Below are positions 12,801-24,800 of a DNA stretch of 64,000 nt, piece by piece. The notes under the pieces are model-generated. The model was not told where the DNA came from. It searched no databases and worked only from the letters and a program-made list of their open reading frames with translations. Each line of letters opens with the position of its first letter. The stretch's first letter is position 1. A program made the position numbers and the translations under genes. Source of the DNA: Diadema setosum (taxonomy: Eukaryota; Echinodermata; Echinoidea; Diadematoida; Diadematidae); NCBI GenBank assembly GCA_033980235.1, contig CM067072.1, positions 14,066,871 through 14,130,870 of the forward strand, read 5' to 3'.

Positions 12801-15800
12801 TCTTGCACTATGGTGAAGAGATCGAAGATAGCTTTCTTGATGGCTTTTATACTGTGCTCCCTCTCTTTAGCAGGTACTTTTATCAATTGGAGTGCTGGGC
12901 ACATCCCTATGCGATTAATCTTACACCTGTGCATGGATTATGTTTCAAATTCAATTACCATGTTAAACTATCCTCCGCCCCTTGGCAAGTATTTCTTGTT
13001 TCAAGTAATTGCATTTTCTAAAGTGCCCGACCAACAGAATGAGCTCCTGTAACATCATTCTCTCCGTAGCGAATGGCTGCAACATGGATGAAGTGCTAAC
13101 GAGATGTGGAGTGAAGTTCGAACAAACCAATTTGAACAAACTAATCATTGGCATGGATGGTTTACATCTTGTAGGATAGGATATAATGTGGAAAAAAAAA
13201 GCAAGAGAAAAAGAAAATGTGATAGATTACTGAAGCACAAAGCAAGGCTAGAGCCCTGTCTTATGAAACTTGCAAATGAAATCAATTTCAAATATCATAA
13301 ACTTGCGATTGATTTAAACTTGAGATTAATTACAACTATCCGTCTTCATATCTAGACGAGACTCAACTAGCAATCAGTCTGTGTCAATTGTGTTACTTTT
13401 ATAACACTGACACAAAAATGTGTACCTACATGTAACTTTGGTATCTTTGTATTACAAACCCGAGTGGACAACAATACAAAAATAGATATATATAAAGAAA
13501 ATTCAACAAAAATTCACTTTTCTAGCATTATGAAAGAGCACTTGACTAATTGCTTTCAGAAAGCAGGGGGAATAATTGCTACCCTCAACATATGTCAGCA
13601 TCAATTTGATGGAATTTGTAATTTTAATGAAAAAAGAATTTTTGTGGAATTCAAGTTATATTTTCTTTATATTGCTGTCCACTCACATGTCATAACCTCT
13701 AGTAGTCTCCTCATGCACTGGTTCCAAATCCAAAACTTTAAAAATTCGTAACTTTTGCTTCGATTGTCCGATTTTCCTCAAACTTTCACTGATGTGTTCT
13801 ACTAATGTTGCTGCTTTCGCTCAATCCACATTGTTCTCCGGGGTTGCGTTCCCTTTAACGCTCTATTCCTCACCTTCTCAAGGTCGTCCTCCCGCTCCTT
13901 CTTGACGGGCACGCCGTACTTGTGCACGGTGGTGTCGTTGGCGAGGCTGTTGTGATGCCGCACCTTCTGTTGTAGCCCCACCCCCTTGACCTTCGTCATC
14001 TCGTTGGCCTTCAGCAGCTTCTTGGAGGCCGGCACCTTGCTCAGCGGTGAGGGCGAGGGCGCCAGTTCCCTCGCCGATGTTGGAACGGGCACGTCGACTT
14101 CTTGTTGCTTGTCTATGAGGTGGAATAAAAGAAAAAAAAATTAAAGTATGTGTAGTATACACCACATAATATAGTGAGTCTGAATTAGGACTTAAAATTC
14201 CCCACGATTTTGTGAGTTGGTTAAGTTTGAGATAGTGGAGTACATGTAAAGAAAGGAGAAACATATGTACAATGTACATGTGCATGTCACTTTCATGTCC
14301 AGAGCAGTGTTGATTTGCGAATAGCACCCGACTCGTGATATTTGTGAAAAAATAAAAACCTTGTGAAATATATGGCATATACAGTGTAGATAACAAAGAC
14401 GCGAGGAGAGAGTTGATTCAAATGTTCGGTGATTACTCTGGGTTTTCAGGAACAGACAGGTTATCTTCTCTCCTCTCTGCACGTCATTCCATACTGTCAC
14501 TACCTACATGAATGCCTTAACCCATTGAAGACGGTTTGATTTTGCTACTACACACATTTCCCACAGAAACTTGTCCGAGTGTACTCGGGACTCATCAACG
14601 GGTTCAGGACAGTCTTGAGTGGAATCTTACTGAATGCCATTCTTCTAACAAAGAAGAAGCTCCGAATTCTAATCAAAAACTTATTCGGAATTCAGAGTAA
14701 TAAGTACTGCCTTACATTACCACTACTGAAATGAAGATTGACTCAAAGTTCCTCATACAAATGTTGTCAAATTTCCTTGTATTGCATGCATCGCCTTTCA
14801 GTGCCCATACGGTGTTATTAAAAAAAAAAAAAGCACCTTCAAAGTAACGTGGATACTCCATTACAATCAATGTACCAAAACTGGAATCATGCCCACCGCA
14901 TAGATTGACAAAATAAGGCTGCCATCAGGGCGATGATGCCCCCACCCCTGTGTAACCTAACTACCGTAAAACTCTTTTAATGTGACTGACAGTGGCAACT
15001 AACTTTTCCAAACTAAAGCATGGACTTGTATCAATACTATCTCTCGTCCCTTAATATCACAGCCGAACCATACAATGAAAGCAGGAAAACCAAACTCTGA
15101 CATCAAAAAACTCTACTTGTCACATGTTGATGAACAACAACAACAAAATCAAGTATGAATATCACAAACACAGTCCTGTTCAAATTTCTGAAATGCTTTT
15201 GTTCATCTTTGTTTAACAATTATTACCGTAATTTTATATATCAATGCAATTTTTACTACAAAAAAACAAGCCCATCACCACAAAACAGAGACCTTTATGT
15301 TTAGCACAAGGAGACAAAACTTCAGAGTGTCTGTCTGGCAGCTTTTCAGTGGCAGCATCACGTAAAAGGTCCCCCCCCCCCAGCCTCTAAAAATGGCTCG
15401 CTTTGACATTTTGTAGAAGGCAAAGAAAATAAGTGCACAAAGATTAGAATTAGTTCACGAAAGCATGCGTCATCAAGTGATTGTGTGACAAAATAAATGA
15501 AATTTTAAAAAAAAGAGAGAAGAAAACATCCTGTTATGTTAGAGGATTGATTTTATTTGGATGCTATAACTGGAACAACCGAATATGAACTAGAATAATA
15601 TATCCTCCGCCTCACACAGCAGAGGCTGTAGTAGATCCACAGGTGATGCCTGTTTCGTCTTCTCTTGGTTGGTACAGTCCCTTTGGCAGTGATAAAGAAA
15701 AATATTTTCGAACGGAAATCTCATCAGAGGTTGATCTGTACCCCTCTCATTCCCCTCGATAGAGCCCGTCTAAAAATAAAGAGTCCCCACGATGCGACAA

Positions 15801-18800
15801 CTATGGGGACGTTTCGACTCCTCTGTGGAGGCGGGAGAGCGACAAAAGGCAATAGCCCCGAGGCCCGGCGGTTCTCCTCGATTTCAGGGCGGCAAATAAC
15901 GCCCTCTGGGGGGTATCCTCATCAGCCCGTCTCTTTCGAGGATGGCTACAAGTCTCCCCGTCTCCGTCGCCATGGCGACGACAATCTGGGAGGCAAATTG
16001 ATGCGGACTAATCTCCCCGATTTTAAAGTACACTTAGGCGAGGGATATATACATACGCACATATGCGTATTATCCCTCTCTGCAATGGATAGACTCCACT
16101 GATTGTATGCCTTGCAGTCTAATTGCTTCATAACGAGGAATGTGTCTTTGTTTTGTGAGAAACTCGTGGCGCAGTAAAACAGGTGCCCACTGTATTGCCG
16201 AGTCCATTTATCTTGGGTCTGCTTGCTTTTCTGTTCTCTGCTCAATGAATAATGCATTTGCTTTTGTGTTCAAAGACAAAACTTGTAATGAAAGCATTTT
16301 GAAAGATTAGTTTGGGTTCTTATTCTCCTTCCATTTGCACATGGAGGGAAAAGTAGTTTCAATCAGTCTATAGTGATAGGAACAAGTCTCTCCTTACATC
16401 TTTGTTTCTCCAAACAACACTAACACTGGTAAAGAATACCTCAATTATGATCATAATACTAAAATATATATTAATTTTTTATAGACAGAAATACATATTT
16501 CTTTTTCTAACAAAAAACAACAACAACACTTGTAACTTCAGAGGGCAGGGGAAATAATACTACCCTTAACAAATGTCAGCAATAATTTGAGGGAATATGC
16601 ATTTTTCCTTGAAAAAAAAAAGAAATGTGAAATTCTCTTTAAATTTTCTTCATTTTGTTCCCCTACTGTGACATCACAACTTGTATCTTTCTTATCTCAA
16701 TCACAACCATCACAACTTGTATCTTTCTTATCTTGCAAGCTGCAATAAATACTGAAATTTGTGAAAAGTGATGTTTTTTGAAGGAATCATCCAATCTCCT
16801 CAAATTTCACTGATGTGTTCTACCATTTCTGTTTTTACTGAAACCACATATATGTTTCAGTTAGATTTCCCCTTAAGGTGTACACTCACCAATAAATACC
16901 TTGAAGGAATATTCAGAGATCTGGTATCAAACACTGGTAACGTTTTAGATGCATACTCACCGATAAATGTTGTGTAGAGGTATTCAGAAATCTGGTTCCC
17001 TGATTTACTGGTTTCTGAGAAGGCAGACAGCTCCCGATTCAGCATTCTTTTGAACTGTGATGGAGGAAAAACATTTGCAAATTTCATTCATATTTCTTAT
17101 TATTACCCATCATTGTGAAATCATCACTTTAGACAAACATCATTGTTACTAATTATCCTCCCTACCTCTTGAATCTTTTCATTTAAAAAGATATACTTTC
17201 AAAATAACCTTGAAAAGGATATCCAAAGAACCTTGAAAAGGATATCCTCATCACATCTAGGAACATCTAGTACTGAGAGAAAGGAGTATACCCCATTCCA
17301 TTTCAACATCATTCACACTGCTGACACACCATCAGTGAAAATTTCCTCTTTGTTATCGCCATGACAACAATGAGCGTCATCACCATGACAACTCCAGCAT
17401 CATCATCATCTTTTCCACCTTCATCATCATTGCCACGGCAACTATAGCTCTTACCATCAACATCCTTGCCACTGTCGCGTTTAAAACAGATCAGTAAATC
17501 AATCATCATCATATGTCACAATTTAATCATCGCCATGACAACCACAATCATTTCTATCATCATGGTTACGGCAAACATAAACATCACTTTCTCCATCATT
17601 ATCATTGGCATTGTCATCACATTGGCAGTCACAGGGCTGCCAACATTCCCACATCAAGATCAAAGAGGTTCCCAAAACAGCAGTCAGAATGATACTTGCG
17701 CTTTGCATGCACCTCAATGGACAAAGATAACTCGAAACTTGGGGAGACTGTTGTTTTCTTGTCTGGACACAAAAGAGATGTCTGAGCTTTTGGTAAGCTG
17801 CTTGCAGAATAGTCCTGTCTTCACTAGGTCGAGGTTTAAAAATGGTGTGCTATTTTGTGGTGGGAGATTAGTCTGATGTCAAATCAACCTGCTACTTGTG
17901 TAATGAAGATGCAATTAGCGTGCTATTTGTTTGGGAAAATTCCCCCCGAATCTTGGTCTAGTCTGTGAAATATCGCGCTAATTTGTGAATTAGTGTGCTA
18001 TTTGGGTTGCATCTCAATCAGCCCCAAATTTTCTCTATGCCGTCATTCAAAAGGCACACTGAGCCCACAGAACTTTATTTAGAGTTCTGTGGCTGAGCGA
18101 GTTGAGCCCAGTAATGATGCAAAGTACACATGCATCAGCTTTGGGCTAACCTCCCAAGCTTGCTGATTTTGAGCCAATAAGACGTACACTCGTAATATCG
18201 GGCTATCTTCCTAAACCGCAAAATAGCCCATAGTTTGAACTTCAGTCTGATAACATCCGTAAAGACATGCCCAATGAGGGACACTTGGCCACTCAGATAT
18301 GATTTTCATTATTCAAGAAGTCAATACTCTATGGGCCCTAACCCATGACACCGTTGACAATTTCTTTTTATTATACATTATTATTATATTATCATAAAGA
18401 GTAGCGAGCTAAAGAGCCAAAGCTGACTGCAACAGCACAAGAGCCTCTAGAAATGTGTGATTGTGACCGTTATTCATCACCAGGAGAAAGCCCAACTCGA
18501 AGGCACTATTCTTGCCGAGAAATTCAGCGCTGAATAATTCTGTGGATCACTTTGACTGATGACACTGCTCAATTCACCCACTGGCCGTCAGTTTGAAACG
18601 TGAAGCTTCCTCAGAGGGTGCTCCGCTGAGAAGTGGTGATTTCTGCTACCAAAAGCCAGTGACAAATTCAGCTATTCATCCACATAATGCATACAATCTA
18701 TCGACTGGTTGACATGACACTACAGCATTTAAATCTGGAGATTGGGCAGTTGCAGTTATCTGAAAGTGCAATAACTCCTGATTATTAAAGTGTGATTAAA

Positions 18801-21800
18801 TCAGCATTCTATTGAGAGTAATTATATCACGTATGAATTGTTTAGGATCTTTCATGCAATAAGTCAAATACACTGTACTAGTTCATCAGTTCTAGTGTCA
18901 CATGAGACTGCCTGTAATTGGACACAATATATACACTATGCACTAGAGGGGAAACCAGTTTCAAATCTATCAAAAGTATGTCAGCACAAATAACCTTTGA
19001 ACAGGAGTGGCCTCCACCCCGCTGATGTGTTCTCTGTCTGTTTTGAAAACTCACATCGATTACCTGTGAAATTATTCTTGAACAGGACACTGATATGACT
19101 TACTGTCGAAAATTCAAAAGTGTATTTTGGAGGTAAGAGCTCATATGATATACCTATGATATATCAGCTTTTCCTGTCCATTCATGTGTGTGTTTGTCTG
19201 CATTGTCATGGCACATTATCACTTTTTTTTTTTAAACATCATCACTTATTTGCATACAAGAATCCTTCTGGGCTCAATTTCATACAAAAATAAGTTGCTA
19301 TGACAACAACTCATCCTGCAGTGGGAAGTGTGTCACAGTCATGACACAAGAATCCTGTTTCCTGATTGGCTGTTGCTACAAGAAAAGAAAAGTTGACAAT
19401 CCTCACAAGAATTGCTATCATAACATCTTTTTACAACAGAGAAGAATCTCTCTCCTTCCGGATTTACAGCCATTGTGGGGTTTTTACGGTGATTCCACGA
19501 ACTCGAATGTCAGTGTAACAAGAGGATGGCATTTGGAGGGCATTTCTAGGGCTCCGTGTCAGATCAGGGGGTTTACCCAGCGATGAATCTCGGCCACGAT
19601 CACGAGATGGGAGGGGACATTGTCTGAGGTGAGGTCGCCAACGGCTGGTATCTGCATTCCATCTCCTTTCTCTTTTCTCTTTTCTGAAAAAAAGAAATTA
19701 GATTGCTTGCAGACAGCTCTCCATTTTCTGGCGGGGCACGGAATACACATTACCAGCGCGACATCGATCTCCTTGCAAACCACCGCGGGAATGGGTTTCT
19801 TGTGCCAGTGTGGATGATAAAGAGAATTGTGTCCAAACGGGATGCGACTTGTGCACTTTTTCCTCCTTACCATTTAGGACGAGGCGGCCGGGGCAGTGTC
19901 ACAAAATAACCAAATCAATGGAAGAATCGAGAGTATTTCCCCACGGAGTCTCTTCCTTCTTTATAGATGATCAGAAGGAGAGGGGACATTCTGAAGGTGT
20001 CAAGAGTGCGCTCGAGGTTACGCACTTTTTCCTTCATGGAAGAAGTCATTCTCGCCCTCATTAATGTTTCTGTGCGCTCGGGCTAGTAACTTATCCATGA
20101 TGATTTGTGGATTCAGCATGGTGAAGGGAGGAGCCTATTGGTGGAGGAAAGACCAGTGTGGGATGCTGGTGAGAGCTCCGGTAAAGAGTCTACCCATCAT
20201 CACATATATCTAAAAATCCCAAATCATTATTTTCCTACCATTCCTCATCACTAGCATGATCTATTACATAACCTTCAAGTTCCGAGGCTTTCATCTTCTC
20301 ATCAACACCACCACTCTTTATCATCATCATCATCATCATCATCATCATTATTGTCATCATCATTTTCATCATCATTTTCACCATCACAAGCAAAAGTATC
20401 ACCAACAACATCATCATCCTTTTTAGCAACATCATTTTCATCATCATCATCATCACGCTGGCATGACCATTTTCATCATCCTCAGCATCATCATCACTCT
20501 CATTCTCCGCTCCATCCTCCTCCTCCATACACTGGTGGACCTACTCTCCCCGCATCCCCGTACCTTGCTGGTTGCCATGTCGCTGACAGACCGGTGTGTC
20601 TGCATCGTCTCCAGCTGGTCCAGGCACCAGTCCAGCTCTTCCAGCGTGTCCGCCGCCATCTTGGTGGAGTTCTCCTCCGTGGAACACGTCGACGACTGTT
20701 TGCTGGTCTGCGTGCTCCTGGGTGATTGTCGTGTGCTGCGAACCGAAGTGAACGACGTGCGCAATGAGGACAGAAAAAACAGGTTACATACTATGTACAA
20801 ATCCATCAATGTTGCATCATAGTATGAACCAAAATATATAACATATATATATCTTTTTTTTCTACTTTTTTGTAACTTACTCAAAATTGAGTAGTGTTGA
20901 AAATTACTTCCATGATGGAGAGGTAGAATTTTTTTTTTTCTGATTGTACATAATAATCCATAATATGTTCCAGTGGTATTCATGATTTTGTGTGTATGAA
21001 AAAAGAAGCAGTTATTCCAGGTGCAGAGCTCAAAAGTTTTAATGTATCAAGTTAAATGTACAGGAGTGCTCAGCTGACTTGGGCTAAATAAGCCTGTGGA
21101 AAATGATGTTACAGATCCATCGTGTGTGATACTGCCAAATCGAATTAGGTAGAAGAGGAGGTATTTTTCTTTCTGAAACAATCATCCTCAATACATTATA
21201 TACAGCTGTACATATATTTAAGTTGAAACACAAATAAAACTATACATTATTTTTTTTTTCTGAAGTGTCATATCATGTCAGTGTGTGTTTCTCTTCAAGG
21301 TGAAATTTTATCAGATGCAGGCTGTTAGTCTGGTCAGTGTGCCTGTATTTCCTTGACTGGACAAAAAAAAATGATTAGTTTCTATCAAGAGAAGAAAACG
21401 ATGTACCTCATTCATCTACATAGGATATATATCTCTTACGTATTTCACAGGACAATTCGCAATCCTACACTATCTCATCATTTACACATCACGTTTGGTT
21501 TCGAATCCCCTTTTAAGTATGCATCGAGAACCACAGACATTGCATTGTATTGTGTTTCAAGCTGTGGCAGGTTCACCTCACGGTGTGTACAGCATGACCC
21601 TTTTTTGTTTCTTCAGAAAGATTTGTTTTTATCGCATGCTGTTGAATACGAATGTGCACAGGACTTAAACTGAAAGCTCATAATATTATACTGAAACCAG
21701 ATTCGTGCCAGTGTCTCTTCTTTCGAAACTGCTTCTCCAACAAGATCAGTTCGCAAATCACGTGTGATGGGCAACATGACACTTCTCGTTGTTGCCCTCT

Positions 21801-24800
21801 TTCGTATTGAACGAGAAATCAGTAGGCCTATGCGCGGTTGATGCTGGTATTACTGTTATTGTGCCCTCAGTAATTGCTGACATAATAATATGTGTGATGG
21901 ATCTGTTGCCGTCTGTGTTTTGGCACCGTGATTCGTCTTACAATCTATATGATTGATTCTGTCTGTCTGTTATCTATCTGTCTGTCTATCAGACTGTCGC
22001 TGCCTATTTTGTTTCCCTCTATCTCTGCCGTGGTTCACTTCATGTCTCTCTCTCTCTCTCTGCCGAAAAGATTGAAGACGTACCTGGGCGCGCTCTGGGG
22101 CAGGCCCGTGAGGTGGACGTAGTTCTTCCGTACATTCCGTAGACTGGCAAGGATTTGAGCGAATGGCGTGACGATGATGTCTTCTTGTGTATGTCTGCGG
22201 ACAGCGTAGACAACAAAGAGATGGTTAAAAAGAGGGATTGGAAAGGAAGAGGGGGAGAGGGAGAGGAAGAGATGGTGGAAGAGATAGATAGAGAGGGAGA
22301 GATGCAAAGAAAGGTAGAAAAATGGAGGAGATGTGTGGAAGATATATATATATATAGAGAGAGAGAGAGATGGGGAGGGAGAAAGGGAGTGAAGAAAGAT
22401 AGAAAGAGTAAGAGAGACAGTTATAGAGATAGAAACATAGAAAGCAAGAGGAGATGTGGTAGAAGAGATACAGATGGAGAGATGGAGAGAGAGAGAGAAA
22501 GGGAGTAGAGAAAGAGATAGAAAGAGTAAGAGAGACAGTTATAGAGATAGAAACATAGAAAGCAAGAGATGTGGTAGAAGAGATACAGATGGAGAGATGG
22601 AGAGAGAGAGAGAAAGGGAGTAGAGAAAGAGATAGAAAGAGTAAGAGAGACAGTTATATAGAGATAGAAACATAGAAAGCAAGAGGAGATGTGGTAGAAG
22701 AGATACAGATGGAGAGATGGGGAGAAGAGAGAAAGGGAGTAGAGAAAGAGATAGAAAGAGTAAGAGAGACAGTTATAGAGATAGAAACATAGAAAGCAAG
22801 AGGAGATGTGGTAGAAGAGATACAGATGGAGAGATGGAAAGAGAGAGAGAAAGGGAGTAGAGAAAGAGATAGAAAGAGTAAGAGAGACAGTTATAGAGAT
22901 AGAAACATAGTAAGTAAGAGAAGATGTGGTAGAAGAGATACAGATGGAGAGATGGGGAGAAGAGAGAAAGGGAGTAGAGAAAGAGATAGAAAGAGTAAGA
23001 GAGACAGTTATAGAGATAGAAACATAGAAAGTGAGAGGAGATGTGGTAGAAGAGATATATAGGGAGAGATGGGGAGAGAGAGAAGGAGAGAGAAGAAAGA
23101 TAGAGAAAGAGTAAGAGAGCAGGTAATAGAGAGAGAAACACAGTAAGTAGGAGGAGATATAGTTGAAGAGATATATAGGGAGAGATGGGGAGAGAGAGAA
23201 GGGGAGAGAAGAAAGATAGAGAAAGAGTAAGAGAGCAGGTAATAGAGAGAAAAACACAGTAAGTAAGAGGAGATATAGTTGAAGAGATATATGGGGAGAG
23301 ATGGGGAGAGAGAGAAGGAGAGAGAAGAAAGATAGAGAAAGAGTAAGAGAGCAGGTAATAGAGAGAGAAACACAGTAAGTAGGAGGAGATATAGTTGAAG
23401 AGATATATAGGGAGAGATGGGGAGAGAGAGAAGGGGAGAGAAGAAAGATAGAGAAAGAGTAAGAGAGCAGGTAATAGAGAGAAAAACACAGTAAGTAAGA
23501 GGAGATATAGTTGAAGAGATATATGGGGAGAGATGGGGAGAGAGAAGGAGAGAGAAGAAAGATAGAGAAAGAGTAAGAGAGCAGGTAATAGAGAGAGAAA
23601 CACAGTAAGTAGGAGGAGATATAGTTGAAGAGATATATAGGGAGAGATGGGGAGAGAGAGAAGGGGAGAGAAGAAAGATAGAGAAAGAGTAAGAGAGCAG
23701 GTAATAGAGAGAGAAACACAGTAAGTAGGAGGAGATATAGTTGAAGAGATATATAGGGAGAGATGGGGAGAGAGAGAAGGGGAGAGAAGAAAGACAGCGA
23801 AAGAGTAAGAGAGCAGGTAATAGAGAGAGAAACACAGTAAGTAAGAGGAGATATAGTTGAAGAGATATATAGGGAGAGATGGGGAGAGAGAGAAGGGGAG
23901 AGAAGAAAGATAGAGAAAGAGTAAGAGAGCAGGTAATAGAGAGAGAAACACAGTAAGTAGGAGGAGATATAGTTGAAGAGATATATAGGGAGAGATGGAG
24001 AGAGGGAGAAAGGGGAGAAGAGAAAAATAAAAGGAGAAAGGGAGACAGAGAGAGAGCGTTAGAAAGAGTGAGGAGATGTGATTGTAGAAATATCATAGAG
24101 AAATAGAAGGAGCGAAGAGCGGGGGTAAAGAAAAGATAGAGAGAGAAAAGGAAACAGTTTGAGATTGAGACACAGAACGGAAAGAGGAGAGATAGTTGAA
24201 GAGATATATATATATAGAGAGAGATAGAGAGGTGGTGAAGAGAAAGGGAGACAATATAAAGAGAGGGAGAGACAGAACGAGAAATAGAATGAGCGAGAGA
24301 AAGAAGAATGACAGTGAAAATCTCAGGCCACGGGGTTCAGAGAAAAGTTCAGTGCAAAAAAAAAAATAAATAAATAAAAATGTGGCAGTAAGAGAAGAGA
24401 GACTGGGGAGATATATAGCAGAACATATATACATATATAATATATCCGTATGTGAATAATGCCGTATCACCAAATGATTGATGAGACATATGTCAACACA
24501 AACTTCCAGCATCACCGTAAACTGACATCTCCTGTGGGGTACGAGAAACACTGCCTTAGTTAGATACGCCGACCAGTAATATACGTAACGAGCATGAATA
24601 ACATATTATAGTAGTTCCACATCTAGCGGCCCCGGCATAATTATGTGATGCTTGCTCAACTAATGATTGGCGATATGCAATAGATTAAAAGCGCAGTGAA
24701 GCATAAACCATGACCCTGTCTGCTGCACTATATTGAATATAGAAAAAGTGAAGAATTTGAATGCAAAAACAGATAAATGCCATTTTTAATTCTTTCTTTA

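Larger units (their letters stand above)
14113..16960 (-). other. PDE4 intron 5
   Basis: 2848 bp, GTGAGT donor and CATAG acceptor. It contains a mini fold-back element (14517-14605), a short C run (about 15371-15380), a non-repetitive GC-richer island (about 15660-16080) and a truncated MITE (about 16510-16876). The remainder is AT-rich with nothing recognised. Confidence 0.85.
17055..20563 (-). other. PDE4 intron 4
   Basis: 3509 bp, GTACGG donor and TCACAG acceptor. It holds ATC-type microsatellites near both ends (17340-17620 and 20318-20530) and a GC-richer unique block (about 19440-20080). 17620-19440 is unremarkable. Confidence 0.85.

Noticed and set aside
13878..14396. Minus-strand 172-codon frame over PDE4 exon 6
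   Set aside because: Out of frame with the UCR2-linker sequence, which is supported by matching splice phases; a shadow.
15665..16102. Plus-strand 145-codon frame and GTCGCCATGGCGAC RFX-like palindrome within it
   Set aside because: No recognisable domain; the palindrome has a mismatch to the X-box and occurs once, so neither gene nor site can be claimed.
21490..21515. Box-B-like GGTTTCGAATCCCC
   Set aside because: It has an extra base and no box A or cloverleaf upstream.
22421..24096. Three long minus-strand open frames (432, 392 and 362 codons) rich in Leu, Ser, Tyr and Phe
   Set aside because: They read a CT-rich minisatellite. The unit (about 116 bp) is not a multiple of three, so the same peptide appears in all three frames; no coding signature remains.
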